Origin: Prochlorococcaceae cyanobacterium jk18x22bins.40
GTDB taxonomy: Bacteria > Cyanobacteriota > Cyanobacteriia > PCC-6307 > Cyanobiaceae
Direction: 5' to 3'
Length of the DNA: 40,523 bases
NCBI GenBank assembly: GCA_022826155.1
Contig: JAJDVL010000013.1
Location: 1 to 40,523, forward strand
Below, one piece after another: positions 19,268 through 27,868 of the stretch. Within the stretch, counting starts at the first letter, position 1, and every line of letters starts with the position of its first letter. A program made the translations under genes and the position numbers. The notes below the pieces were generated by a model that worked only from the letters and a program-made list of their open reading frames with translations, made no database searches and was not told the origin of the DNA.

Positions 19268-22212
19268 GGTTGATGACGCTCCTCCTCTGAGGCCCGATGG
19301 TCTGCAAGCCGCAAGATGGCCTCCAAATGGGCCAAGCCCCAGATACCATAGCGCCGCTTCAGGTCTTCAAATAGAGAAGACCAGTCGGCTTCTTCAAAGT
19401 CAAAGGCCAGAGATTGTGGCCCTACTTCATCAGAGGGCAATTGCCATTGGTCCATCTCAAGGCAGGGTAGCGGCTTCAATTCTGGATCTGGATCACGGAA
19501 GTTAAAAAAGGGCCGGCCAAAACCATGGTGAGTCCCGATGAGCCAAAGAACAAGGCCAGGGTCATTCGCCTCAGCTAAGCGCGGATGCAGGCGCGCCATC
19601 CGCACCGACAACGCCTCATGCCGCCAGCCCTTGGGAAGGCCAGCCTGCTCCCAGGCTCGTAATGATCGAGAAGATCGTCTCCCACCCTTAGCTAGGGGTG
19701 GCCCGTCAGGGCGATTCCACCAGTCACCACCCGCAAGCATGACCTGAAAGCGCGGATCGGCCTTGCCAGCATCGTGCAAATAGGCAGCCAAGCCGAGATC
19801 ATCTGCTTCCTTGAGACCAAGAGTCTGGGCAAAGCCCTTGGCGAAGCGCTCCACTCTGTGCCCATGGGCATCAAGGGGCACTGGTGTATTGGATGTCTGG
19901 GAAGCTGCATCGTCCTCAGTTGCAGGGCTGGCCATCGAGGAGTCAACATTCTGCACATGCGCCTTAGTCCGAATCCCCTGCTCAGCAACAAGAATAGCGC
20001 CTCCTTGATGACGGTTGGCATAAGGAAAATGACAGTCAATTTTGCTCCCCGTTTGACCTTTGGCAGAGCGAAGGTCTCGCAGCGCTTCCCGCACGTCGCG
20101 AGGCTTTAGATTAGTATCGTTTTCGTTTTCTCCTGTTTCTGGTGGCAGTGCTGTAAGGAGGCCCTCAATCAAATCCGAACCACTAACACCTTCTGCAGCA
20201 AGCAGGTTTGATAACCGTTCCCACTGAGCATCCGTGCGCACCACATCGCGGGTAATGCGAATAGCACAGCGCCGCCCCCAATAGGGCCTTGCAGCCTCAT
20301 CAGCGACATCTACAACGGGATCATCACAATCTGACGCCCAGCCAAATTTGTCACAACCGCCATACTGTGCAGGAACAACCAGGAAATCACCTGTGCGCAG
20401 ATCACTCGCGCTGACCACACAAGTATCTGGATCATCAGGACCAGCCCAACGGAAGGCTTTACGCTTTGTGGTCCCTTGACCATGTGCTGTGTCATTGGTT
20501 TCCGCTTCACGTTCAGGTGCGTCAGATGGGTCACAAGGATTTTCCGATTGACTTAGCCACGCACGCGCAACCCAGAGTGGCACTTCAATGGCTTCAGCCG
20601 CCCGTGGTGGGACCAGTTCCATGATCTTGATTAGGTCAACGCTGCTGTTCTCTTCAAGGTCCGTTTTAGAAACGTCACCCCTCCAGACGATGGACACTCC
20701 TACTGTCGTCTGCTCACTCCCATGGAGAAACAAGCTGACCTCCGGATCCGCAGTTGGCCGTGGCCATGTTTGGGACCAAAGATGAAGATAGGCAGGCATG
20801 AGTACTGGAGCATCTGGCTGCTTGGTAGAAAGGGTATCTGGGTCGATACCTTTATCCTTCAGTTTCTCAGACAAAGCTTCCACCCCAAAATCCACTGTTT
20901 TGTCCTCATCAGCAATGTGTTGAAGTGCTTCCCAGGTGCAGCGGATGCGGTCACCATACACTGGATCATCAGCTTTGTTGGCAATATCCTTAGCAAGAGC
21001 AAATATGGCACCTTCAGCAGCAATGGGCCGCCCAGCACGGTTCAGCCGTCCAAAGCGTTGACGGACAGCATCCAGCGATGCAGCCTGAGTCACGAGGCCA
21101 TCCAAATCCAGATCCACACCCACCTCCAGGCACTGGGTAGCAACCACAAAGAGCGGTTTAGCCTGACCCCTTCCTTCTGCACCAGTATGGAAGGGAGCCA
21201 GTGCTTTGACAATCCCATCTCTATCTATGTTGCGTGACCGGCCAATTAGTAGGATGGCATTGGCCAGACTATTCTTGTTCAAGGATGTGAAGATGTCTCG
21301 CGCTAGTGCAATACGATTGACAATAACGCCTATAGCAGAAGAAGTGACACCTTGTTGTTGTAGACGCTTCATCATGGCACAAGCCTCTACTATGAATGCA
21401 TCAGCAGTATTCTTTGTATCACCGCCTGGAAGCGGTTTTTTGAGCACGGCCGGTTTGCTTGCCGTAAGCCTGGTTTTCAAGGTGGGATGGGTTCGGTCTT
21501 CTGGAGACAGATTGAATGGTCGTGTTGCCTTCTTCCCTGGCGTAGCAGATAAGAGCGCCAGCTTAACTTGGGCTTTTCCAATGTTGCACACACCATCAAG
21601 CGTTTGCCGAAAGGGTTCAGAGATATGGGCTTCGTCCAGCAAGATCAGGCTGTTGACTCCAAGCAGGCCCCCATGGACTGGCTTCATGCGGTCAGACACA
21701 CCATAGCCACGAAACAACAAGCGTGAGCCCACCTGATCCACCGTAGAGCAAAGGATAGTGGGTTGCGTGGGTGTACGCGCCCAGTCGTGCTCTAAGGGGA
21801 CGCCACCGCGAAGCCGTTGCACAACCAGTGGCGGCCCATCACCTGCCAAGTGATGTAGGCGTTTAGCTACTACCTGGACAACCCTGCATTCATCCGTTTT
21901 GTCTGCCAGGCTGTCGCGAAGCTTTTGAGCAATCTTCTCTGCCCGGGTAAAGGCATCGTCCACCACAAGCCGCCGATCCACCACAAGGGCAATCCGCAAA
22001 GCGGCTTTCCCCGGTTCATCAGCACTCAACGCCAGATGAAATACAGCTACATCCAGAGCCGCAGTCTTTCCTGATCCAGTCGGCAATTCCAGGACATCCG
22101 GCCATGTGTCGGTATCTGCAAGCTTATTGACCAGAGCCTGCTGCCAAGGAAATGGATCATACCCATGTACGGCATGAAAGAAACCACCAAAGTCAGTTGC
22201 AGAAAGGTTCAT
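19264..22212 (-). CDS. cas3: Cas3 helicase-nuclease with C-terminal HD domain
   Basis: The effector that unwinds and degrades DNA bound by Cascade. A superfamily 2 helicase comes first: ELPTGSGKTAALD (Walker A, residues 42-54), LILLDEAHISEP (DEAH, residues 193-196), GVDLDLDGLVTQ and RQRFGRLNRAGR (motif VI). The HD nuclease is C-terminal: LGLAAYLHDAGKADPRF at about residues 805-822, with further metal-site histidines in WRHEALS and GTHHGFGRP. The helicase-then-HD order is characteristic of type I-G; most type I Cas3 proteins have HD first. I place the start at ATG 22212 (AGGGG about 8 bases upstream, 2-bp gap from csb2) rather than 22236, which would overlap csb2. About 982 residues. Confidence 0.95.
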   Translation of the reverse strand: MNLSATDFGGFFHAVHGYDPFPWQQALVNKLADTDTWPDVLELPTGSGKTAALDVAVFHLALSADEPGKAALRIALVVDRRLVVDDAFTRAEKIAQKLRDSLADKTDECRVVQVVAKRLHHLAGDGPPLVVQRLRGGVPLEHDWARTPTQPTILCSTVDQVGSRLLFRGYGVSDRMKPVHGGLLGVNSLILLDEAHISEPFRQTLDGVCNIGKAQVKLALLSATPGKKATRPFNLSPEDRTHPTLKTRLTASKPAVLKKPLPGGDTKNTADAFIVEACAMMKRLQQQGVTSSAIGVIVNRIALARDIFTSLNKNSLANAILLIGRSRNIDRDGIVKALAPFHTGAEGRGQAKPLFVVATQCLEVGVDLDLDGLVTQAASLDAVRQRFGRLNRAGRPIAAEGAIFALAKDIANKADDPVYGDRIRCTWEALQHIADEDKTVDFGVEALSEKLKDKGIDPDTLSTKQPDAPVLMPAYLHLWSQTWPRPTADPEVSLFLHGSEQTTVGVSIVWRGDVSKTDLEENSSVDLIKIMELVPPRAAEAIEVPLWVARAWLSQSENPCDPSDAPEREAETNDTAHGQGTTKRKAFRWAGPDDPDTCVVSASDLRTGDFLVVPAQYGGCDKFGWASDCDDPVVDVADEAARPYWGRRCAIRITRDVVRTDAQWERLSNLLAAEGVSGSDLIEGLLTALPPETGENENDTNLKPRDVREALRDLRSAKGQTGSKIDCHFPYANRHQGGAILVAEQGIRTKAHVQNVDSSMASPATEDDAASQTSNTPVPLDAHGHRVERFAKGFAQTLGLKEADDLGLAAYLHDAGKADPRFQVMLAGGDWWNRPDGPPLAKGGRRSSRSLRAWEQAGLPKGWRHEALSVRMARLHPRLAEANDPGLVLWLIGTHHGFGRPFFNFRDPDPELKPLPCLEMDQWQLPSDEVGPQSLAFDFEEADWSSLFEDLKRRYGIWGLAHLEAILRLADHRASEEERHQP

Positions 22213-22214
22213 AC

Positions 22215-23660
22215 TCAATCCCCTATCCTGCGACAAAGGCCAAGCCCAGTAAATCGTCCTGCGCCTAGAAGGACAGGGCCAGGTACCTGTTCTTCGAAGT
22301 CAATGATGGCATGGGTCAATTGCCGAGCCTTCAGCAACCTTGGCAATTTCCATTTGGTCCAGGGCGGTTCACCTGTCAAGGGGCGGGCAGGGGGTGCGCC
22401 TTCAATGGCTGAATGCTTGCCGATCCAGATTCGTTCAGGGTTTGGACGGGGCAGTCCTGAATGTTCGCAACTGTTGGCAACAAGCTCTTGGATCTCCGCA
22501 TCATGGTTCTTCTTCAGATAGCGTTCCAGGACGATAGGGGTTACGGTGGCCCAGCGGGACGATGTCTTCAAATAAGGATCAGACGAGAGAGACCGCTTGC
22601 TCTCTTCAGTAGCGGGGGAAAGACGTAGCGGCCTGCGCAGAGGTGATCCCTGCAAGGTCAGAACGCGCCTTTGCTTCTCAGGGTCATAATGGGCAACCGT
22701 TTCCCAGGCGGTGCGGAATCCGTCAATACAGTGCAGAGACTCCCCACGCGGCGGAACCAACGCGAAACCGAAGACGCGGCCATCTGCATGGGGCCAGCCC
22801 ACGAAGGCCATGGGCACAACAGCCAGATGGGGATTCCGTGTTGGCATACCGTCAGGGGTATGGCCAGAAACCACCTCAGGAATGGCGTCTCTCTGATCTG
22901 AACGACGGTAGCCGCACATTAAGGCTTGCCGCAAAAGACGGCAGATGAGTGCTGAAGCACGGATATCAGGAACCTCGCCCCCAATAGCCTCTAGAATCAG
23001 CCATGTGTTCGGGGAGCCAGATTCTGATAAGTTGTTCTGAGAGGAAAACGCCCAGCCAGACCTGATGACGGGACGCTCGGGTCGAGCGTGATATGCCGCC
23101 TCCAACTCACACAATCGTCCGGGATAGACCCACCGCCGGGCTGGCGTCAATTTTTGCTCAGACTGTCTGGCGGCATCATCAACCAGGAAGCGGCACCGTA
23201 CTAAGCTAGCCGAATGGCCGATATATCCTACGCAGTGGGCAAGTACATTCAAGGCGTCCAGAACCTTGGCCTCCGGCGCAACATCCTGCCAGGCCAACTC
23301 CATGGTTGGATCATCTGGCAAGGCGACAGGAAACTGGCGGGGCTGGCGCGGACGATGATCCGGCATCACACGGATGTATGTCTTCTCAGCATTTGACGCC
23401 TTGGGATCATTCACTGGCACGTACACATCAGGAGCAGTTCTGGCGCTGTACCCACTGGCCTGGATCATTGGGGGCAGTTGTCCTTCCAGCCACTGCAGCG
23501 CAGCGCGTTCCTCAGGAGCTTCACCCCGGACTCCCCAGGCTGATACCAATGCCGAGAATACGCGGTCGGGCTGTGGAGGCCAGTCCGGCTCATCATCACT
23601 TGGTCCGCGAGCTGCACGGCACACGCCAGTGAGGAACTCAATTTCGAGGATGAGTTTCAT
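22215..23660 (-). CDS. csb2: Csb2, fused Cas5/Cas6-like Cascade subunit (GSU0054 family)
   Basis: Csb2 is the signature of type I-G; it caps the crRNA end (Cas5 role) and cleaves pre-crRNA (Cas6 role). The 481-residue protein begins MKLILEIEFLTGVCRAA, followed by WPPQPDRVFSALVSAWG, the typical Csb2 N-terminal RAMP-like region. It ends with GPVLLGAGRFTGLGLCRRI, a glycine-rich loop typical of RAMP proteins. H-rich segments (ALNVLAHCVGYIGHSASLVR) lie near residue 150 and could hold catalytic histidines, but I cannot assign them. ATG 23660 overlaps the csb1 stop by 4 bp (ATGA). Confidence 0.9.
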   Translation of the reverse strand: MKLILEIEFLTGVCRAARGPSDDEPDWPPQPDRVFSALVSAWGVRGEAPEERAALQWLEGQLPPMIQASGYSARTAPDVYVPVNDPKASNAEKTYIRVMPDHRPRQPRQFPVALPDDPTMELAWQDVAPEAKVLDALNVLAHCVGYIGHSASLVRCRFLVDDAARQSEQKLTPARRWVYPGRLCELEAAYHARPERPVIRSGWAFSSQNNLSESGSPNTWLILEAIGGEVPDIRASALICRLLRQALMCGYRRSDQRDAIPEVVSGHTPDGMPTRNPHLAVVPMAFVGWPHADGRVFGFALVPPRGESLHCIDGFRTAWETVAHYDPEKQRRVLTLQGSPLRRPLRLSPATEESKRSLSSDPYLKTSSRWATVTPIVLERYLKKNHDAEIQELVANSCEHSGLPRPNPERIWIGKHSAIEGAPPARPLTGEPPWTKWKLPRLLKARQLTHAIIDFEEQVPGPVLLGAGRFTGLGLCRRIGD

Positions 23661-24904
23661 TGGCCTTTCTCGTCTTCTCCGCCTTCGCCTTCCAACGCCA
23701 ATTGGCGACTCCGGCGAATAATCTCAACCAACTTGTCCTGTGGTTTGAGCGTAAGCGAGCGAAAGTCAAAGCCTGCTTGTTCAGCTTGTGCATAGGCTTC
23801 CTGGTAGAGCGCCCTAGCTGAGGCGCGATCAAACTGGACCTTCTCTCTGGAGCCATCCCAATGTACCAGTTCAAGCGGCGCGACGCCTTCACAAACCAGA
23901 TCACAGCGAGAGCGTAAGGCATAGCCACAAGCATCCTGCTCAGCCATGGCCAGAAGGCCAAGGGATACGATCAGTGCTCTGCCAGCGACATCCTTCTCCC
24001 CGCCTCCAAAACGTAATCGTCTGATTCCTGCAAGGGTAATTGTGACCCGGTGCTCTGCATAGTCACAGGTCACGCCAAGGGGCTCAATAGTAGGGGCAAT
24101 GTTACTGTGGTTGATTTCTGAAGGACGGACCTTCTTTGCTCTTTTGCCTGCTGACTTCTGGTCAGTACTCCAACCTGAGGCTCCCTTGAAGACCTCCACT
24201 TTCCGGAGAGTGCCCAACGGATCAATGCGACTACCAGTGCGTCGACCGGCAGTTTGAATGCGCAACTCTCCGGTGCGCCGATCAACCAGGGTCTTTTCCA
24301 CTGGCACATTGATGCCCATGATTTCAGAAACAAGGGTGCGTGGGAACTTGGCCCCCAGACCACCGCCACCTCCCTGGCTGTGCCAAGCCCCAAACACAAG
24401 CGCCGTAGGGGAGATTTCCAGCAATGCTGTGGCGTCGGCAGGCTTTGCTGTTGCCAGGCTGCGGCCTTCATCACTCTCCATGAAAGGCTTTGTGTCCAGC
24501 AGGCTGTCCCTCAAGATGGCGTCATAGACACGGTGTGGCGCATCAAGGGAGGTGATTCTCTGCAAGGGCTCCAAGTCTCTGCCTGCAAAATCCACGGTGA
24601 TATGGGGAATGGGCACCGGACTATCTCCACTCTCTTGGTTGGTCAAGGTCAGAAGCGCCTCTTCCAACCGATTGGCTTGACTCTGAACACTGTCGATCAG
24701 GACACACCAGATCTCCTCACCCCCAATGCGCCGCCGCTCGAATACATGGCGTGGCGATGTGCCTCGTGGAGCATTTGGTTCGGGTGGGTAGGTAGGCGGG
24801 AAGATCTTGTCCCCTTGTCCCCCAACCGGCTGAAGCCTCCTGATGCGGCGGAAGGCAGCACCCTGGCTGACCGCATCCCTCAGATCTGAAAATTCGATTG
24901 TCAT
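23657..24904 (-). CDS. csb1: Csb1, Cas7-type backbone subunit of type I-G Cascade (GSU0053 family)
   Basis: Csb1 forms the helical backbone that holds the crRNA spacer. The 415-residue protein shows family features: GGQGDKIFPPTYPPE near residue 28, RIGGEEIWCVLIDSVQSQAN, then VFGAWHSQGGGGGLGAKFPR, a glycine-rich loop about mid-protein, and GRRTGSRIDPLG. It is the first gene of the operon csb1-csb2-cas3-csb3-cas4/1-cas2. The 5' leader is very short if the -10 at 24922-24927 is used. Its base composition is more AT-rich than the core genes around it, in line with acquisition by transfer. Confidence 0.9.
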   Translation of the reverse strand: MTIEFSDLRDAVSQGAAFRRIRRLQPVGGQGDKIFPPTYPPEPNAPRGTSPRHVFERRRIGGEEIWCVLIDSVQSQANRLEEALLTLTNQESGDSPVPIPHITVDFAGRDLEPLQRITSLDAPHRVYDAILRDSLLDTKPFMESDEGRSLATAKPADATALLEISPTALVFGAWHSQGGGGGLGAKFPRTLVSEIMGINVPVEKTLVDRRTGELRIQTAGRRTGSRIDPLGTLRKVEVFKGASGWSTDQKSAGKRAKKVRPSEINHSNIAPTIEPLGVTCDYAEHRVTITLAGIRRLRFGGGEKDVAGRALIVSLGLLAMAEQDACGYALRSRCDLVCEGVAPLELVHWDGSREKVQFDRASARALYQEAYAQAEQAGFDFRSLTLKPQDKLVEIIRRSRQLALEGEGGEDEKGQ

Positions 24905-24921
24905 GCCTTGCAGGGAACCAA

Positions 24922-24927
24922 ATTTTA
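24922..24927 (-). promoter_or_regulatory. Possible -10 box of the cas operon
   Basis: On the minus strand TAAAAT (complement of 24922-24927) lies 17 bases before ATG 24904 and matches the -10 consensus in 5 of 6 positions. No convincing -35 is present at 16-18 bases, which is common in cyanobacteria but weakens the call. TTGACG occurs further upstream at a distance too great for a classical promoter. Confidence 0.3.
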
Positions 24928-25163
24928 CAGTAAGCGTGCCTGAGGCCCTGAGAAAGCCTGGAAACCCGTCAACAGGTCCAGTCTGGTCCCAACCGTAGCT
25001 TCCAACAAGGCTTTCAAGTCGTTCAGTTGGGCCAAGGGAGTTCCAAAACCTCCACGCTGCCTTGGTTGGATATTCTGCTGCGTGTCGGTGCAGCGCCCTT
25101 CCCCGCAGGCCATTGGGACTACACTGTTGCGTTTAGAGGAAGGAAGGGACCAATTCCACGGCC

Positions 25164-25283
25164 ATGGAGGGCGAGCCAGTGGATGAGGCCTGGATTCGGC
25201 AACGCCTTGCCCGTCGGATTCGGACACGACTCATCCGCATTGCTCAGCCACCCGCCCCGCCAAAACCCGAGGAGCCTTCCTGA
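25164..25283 (+). CDS. Possible 39-residue basic small protein
   Basis: ATG 25164 opens a short frame ending at TGA 25283. The peptide has a charged amphipathic part, DEAWIRQRLARRIRTRLIRI, followed by a Pro-rich end (AQPPAPPKPEEPS). That composition reads more like real protein than chance, and it resembles the tail of a nucleic-acid-binding or scaffold protein. A purine-rich run AGGAAGGGA lies about 14 bases upstream, too far for an ideal ribosome site. It overlaps the cas4 relic antisense. It could be a genuine small protein, a gene remnant, or spurious. Confidence 0.25.
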   Translation: MEGEPVDEAWIRQRLARRIRTRLIRIAQPPAPPKPEEPS

Positions 25284-25357
25284 GAGACCAGGATTTTGAA
25301 CCGGCGCGGGCAATACACAAACTCATTCACCATCCGCGCCAGGACCAGCATGGGCAT
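25244..25357 (-). pseudogene. Truncated second cas4 5' end
   Basis: A 37-codon frame starting ATG 25357 encodes MPMLVLARMVNEFVYCPRR and then runs into unrelated sequence (FKILVSQEGSSGFGGAGG) and a stop. The part ARMVNEFVYCPR, including the first Fe-S cysteine, is identical to residues 25-36 of the intact Cas4-Cas1. At DNA level 25303-25349 matches 18188-18234 in 44 of 47 bases. The rest of Cas4 and all of Cas1 are missing. It is therefore a relic of another cas4 or cas4-cas1 copy, on the same strand, directly upstream of the surviving operon. Confidence 0.75.
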
Positions 25358-25443
25358 CCGACCCTGTCCATGCCACCCCATGCAGGGCGGAGCCACAGCC
25401 ACAGATTGTGGGAAGTCTCTAGCATGGGAGACCCAATCACCCC

Positions 25444-26064
25444 ATGACCTCCGACACCCCGTCAATGAGTCCCGAGACGCAGGCCCAGGCTCCAGCCACA
25501 GCGGCGCCAAGCAGAACCAATTCTAACCGCCGCCCATGGCTGGAGCCTGCCGTGGTGGTGGCGGTGATTGGTGTGGCGGTGACCATCTTTGGTTTATTGC
25601 TGTCCATCGTTTTCGGGATTTACAGTATGAACAACCACATTGACGCCCTTGGCTCCGAACTCAAAGCTGATATTCGAGACCTCAACAACCGCATGGATAC
25701 CCTTAGCTCCGACTTCAATACCCGGAGTGATGCTCTTGGTTCCGACTTCAACACTCGGATTGACGCCCTTGGCTCCGAACTCAAAGCTGATATTCGAGAC
25801 CTCAACAACCGTATGGATACCCTTGGCTCCGACTTCAACACCCGGATCGACGTCCTTGGCTCCGAACTCAAGGCTGATATTCGAGACCTCAACAACCGCA
25901 TGGATACCCTTGGCTCCGACTTCAACACCCGGATTGACGCCCTTAGCTCCGAACTCAAGGCTGATGTTCGAGACCTCAATGCCCGGATTGACGCCCTTGG
26001 CTCCGACTTCAACGTTCGCATTGAGCAGGTGTACCAACTCCTCTTGGGTACCACGGAAAACTGA
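25444..26064 (+). CDS. Membrane-anchored coiled-coil protein with tandem repeats
   Basis: A 206-residue protein of unknown function. Residues 1-34 are a polar Pro/Ala/Thr-rich tail ending in basic NRRPW. Residues 35-60 form one transmembrane helix (AVVVAVIGVAVTIFGLLLSI). The remainder is a long coiled coil of four 29-residue units (IDALGSELKAD, IRDLNNR, MDTLGSDFNTR; an 11-7-11 hendecad/heptad pattern) plus one extra 11-residue unit. The basic flank before the helix predicts N-terminus inside and coiled coil outside the cytoplasm. It is divergent from the cas operon. Such architecture suits a structural or scaffold role; a CRISPR role is not supported beyond proximity. Confidence 0.75.
   Translation: MTSDTPSMSPETQAQAPATAAPSRTNSNRRPWLEPAVVVAVIGVAVTIFGLLLSIVFGIYSMNNHIDALGSELKADIRDLNNRMDTLSSDFNTRSDALGSDFNTRIDALGSELKADIRDLNNRMDTLGSDFNTRIDVLGSELKADIRDLNNRMDTLGSDFNTRIDALSSELKADVRDLNARIDALGSDFNVRIEQVYQLLLGTTEN
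25639..26019 (+). repeat. Four 87-bp tandem coding repeats plus one 33-bp partial unit
   Basis: Units lie at 25639-25725, 25759-25845, 25846-25932 and 25933-26019, with a 33-bp partial unit at 25726-25758. Units 2 and 3 are almost identical at DNA level, including synonymous sites, so the array arose by recent duplication or is kept uniform by recombination. Repeat number is expected to vary between strains. Confidence 0.85.
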
Positions 26065-26529
26065 TTTTCTCATGGTGTGAGGGCATCCCATAGCGTAGGC
26101 ACGGCATGGCCAATGCAGCGTGGAGGCAGGTTCTGGCTGATGGCCCGGCTTCCTCCGCAATTCCGGCAAGCCGGTCCGGCGTTTGGCGCAGGGCCGCCAG
26201 AAAACGGGGGCGCCACCAATGGACCGTGCTGGGTGCAATGGCGGGCCCATATACACCCCGGATAGATCCTCATAACGGCTTCGTCAACACCAAGACAACG
26301 CCTTTTCTTCAATGGTGAAGCCTCTTGGCACCATAAGACTCATGCGCGGTTTTGGGAAAACGAAGACACCCAGCGGACCTCATACCAGCGCTCTGTTGGG
26401 GGCACCATGGGAGCAAGCCTCCAAAACCAGAGACATCATAACAGCCGTGGGACGCATCCCCCATCCCATGCTTTCGTAAAGGACCCACGGCTTGCTACGA
26501 TCAGATGTGTTTGCCAGCGGATGCGAGCC
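26065..26529. other. 465-bp intergenic region upstream of pyrH
   Basis: No convincing gene. Several short frames occur on both strands; on the minus strand one reads [18 protein letters not shown] and another GGAPVFWRPCAKRRTGLPEL, fragments in different frames that might be debris of a decayed gene or IS, but I cannot match them to a family. The final part should contain the pyrH promoter; I could not pick out clear hexamers. Confidence 0.4.
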
Positions 26530-27252
26530 ATGCCCTACAGGCGCGTCCTGCTGAAACTCAGTGGCGAGGCTCTCATGGGAGAGCAGAGCTACGGCATCGA
26601 CCCCCTGGTGATCCAGCGCATTGCGGCGGAAATCGCCGGGGTGGTGGCCCAGGGGACGGAGATGGCCATTGTGGTGGGGGGCGGGAATATTTTCCGGGGT
26701 TTGAAGGGGGCAGCGGCGGGCATGGATCGGGCCACGGCAGATTATGTGGGCATGTTGGCCACGGTGATGAACGCCATGGCCATGCAGGATGCCCTGGAGC
26801 GGGTGGAGGTGCCCTGTCGGGTACAGACGGCCATTGCCATGCAGGAGGTGGCGGAGCCCTATATCCGCCGTCGGGCCATGCGTCACCTGGAGAACGGCCG
26901 GGTGGTGATCTTTGGCGGAGGTTGCGGCAACCCCTTCTTCACCACGGACACCACAGCGGCCCTCCGGGCAGCGGAGATTGGCGCCCAGGTGGTGCTCAAG
27001 GCCACCAAGGTGGACGGGGTCTACAACAAGGATCCCGCCTGCTTCAAGGATGCGGTTCGCTACGAGAGGCTAAGCTTTCAAGATGTGTTGCGGGGGGAGT
27101 TGGCGGTGATGGACAGCACGGCCATTGCCCTGTGTAAGGACAACGGCATCCCCATCGTGGTCTTCAACCTGTTTGAAGGGGGAAATATTGTCCGCGCCGT
27201 TGCCGGGGAGCTGGTGGGGACCGCCATTCATCCGGAAGAGGCGCCCCACTGA
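26530..27252 (+). CDS. pyrH: UMP kinase
   Basis: Phosphorylates UMP to UDP in pyrimidine nucleotide synthesis; the bacterial hexameric amino-acid-kinase type. The N-terminus [14 protein letters not shown] is the phosphate-binding signature. [12 protein letters not shown] is the second glycine loop, [15 protein letters not shown] is the acceptor-site motif, and [13 protein letters not shown] is the nucleotide-binding block. The start is ATG 26530 or ATG 26521 (three codons longer); about 240 residues either way. The upstream frame to 26407 is not conserved-looking. frr follows 18 bp downstream on the same strand, the usual bacterial pair. Confidence 0.95.
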   Translation: MPYRRVLLKLSGEALMGEQSYGIDPLVIQRIAAEIAGVVAQGTEMAIVVGGGNIFRGLKGAAAGMDRATADYVGMLATVMNAMAMQDALERVEVPCRVQTAIAMQEVAEPYIRRRAMRHLENGRVVIFGGGCGNPFFTTDTTAALRAAEIGAQVVLKATKVDGVYNKDPACFKDAVRYERLSFQDVLRGELAVMDSTAIALCKDNGIPIVVFNLFEGGNIVRAVAGELVGTAIHPEEAPH

Positions 27253-27270
27253 GGGGATTTATGTTCACCA

Positions 27271-27834
27271 ATGCCTGATCACGTCAACCCCATGGATCTG
27301 GAAGCCCACATGGAAAAGTCGCTGGAGGCCACCCAGCGGAACCTGAACACCATCCGCACAGGTCGGGCCAACCCCAATCTGCTGGATAAGGTGATGGTGG
27401 AGTACTATGGCTGCGACACGCCACTGCGCTCCCTGGCGGGCATCACGGTCCCCGACTCCCAGACCCTTCAGATTCAGCCCTTTGACGTCAGCGCCATCCG
27501 CGCCATTGAAAAGGCCATCCTCGGTTCCAGCCTTGGCCTGACCCCCAACACGGAAGACGGCAAGCTCATCCGGATCGGGATTCCCCCCCTCACGGAAGAG
27601 CGCCGCAAGGAACTGGTGAAGTTGGCGGCCGGCTACATCGAAGAAGGTAAGGTGGCGCTCCGCAACGTGCGGCGGGAGGGCATTGAGCGGATCAAGAAGC
27701 AGGAAAAAGCCGGTGACCTGTCCGAGGACCAGTCCCACGATGAACAGGACCAGGTGCAAAAGCTGACGGATCGCTTTATCCAGCGCCTCAACACCATGCA
27801 GAAGGACAAGGAGAAGGAGATCCTCTCAGTTTGA
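27271..27834 (+). CDS. frr: Ribosome recycling factor
   Basis: With EF-G it splits post-termination ribosomes. The 187-residue protein has the conserved N-terminal [18 protein letters not shown], then [17 protein letters not shown] and the helical C-terminal part [16 protein letters not shown]. The frame starts at ATG 27271; M8 (27292) would match the usual family length slightly better. It is placed directly after pyrH and is convergent with the transaldolase gene, 17 bp between stops. Confidence 0.95.
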   Translation: MPDHVNPMDLEAHMEKSLEATQRNLNTIRTGRANPNLLDKVMVEYYGCDTPLRSLAGITVPDSQTLQIQPFDVSAIRAIEKAILGSSLGLTPNTEDGKLIRIGIPPLTEERRKELVKLAAGYIEEGKVALRNVRREGIERIKKQEKAGDLSEDQSHDEQDQVQKLTDRFIQRLNTMQKDKEKEILSV

Positions 27835-27846
27835 TCCCCCTCTCCC

Positions 27847-27868
27847 CCCTCTCAACGGGCTGAGAGGG
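27847..27868. terminator. Hairpin between convergent frr and transaldolase genes
   Basis: CCCTCTCA (27847-27854) pairs with TGAGAGGG (27861-27868) around a 6-base loop. It lies 13 bp after the frr stop and spans the transaldolase stop codon. There is no T-run on either side, so it is at best a non-canonical shared terminator. Confidence 0.35.

Larger units (their letters stand above)
24905..25443. other. Intergenic region between the cas operon and the coiled-coil gene
   Basis: A 539-bp stretch with no full-length gene. Its left end probably holds the cas operon promoter. Positions 25164-25283 contain a 39-codon ORF on the plus strand, and 25244-25357 a truncated cas4 start on the minus strand. 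The last ~85 bp must carry the start signals of the divergent coiled-coil gene. I saw no terminator or RNA gene. The mosaic content suggests a recombination junction at the edge of the CRISPR-Cas locus. Confidence 0.6.

Noticed and set aside
25358-25510. Upstream extension of the cas4 relic frame
   Set aside because: No similarity to Cas4 and antisense to the start of the coiled-coil gene; relic limited to 25244-25357.
26070-26312. Frames at 26070-26318 with Cys and basic residues resembling transposase debris
   Set aside because: Fragments lie in different frames and no IS family motif or terminal repeat could be found.
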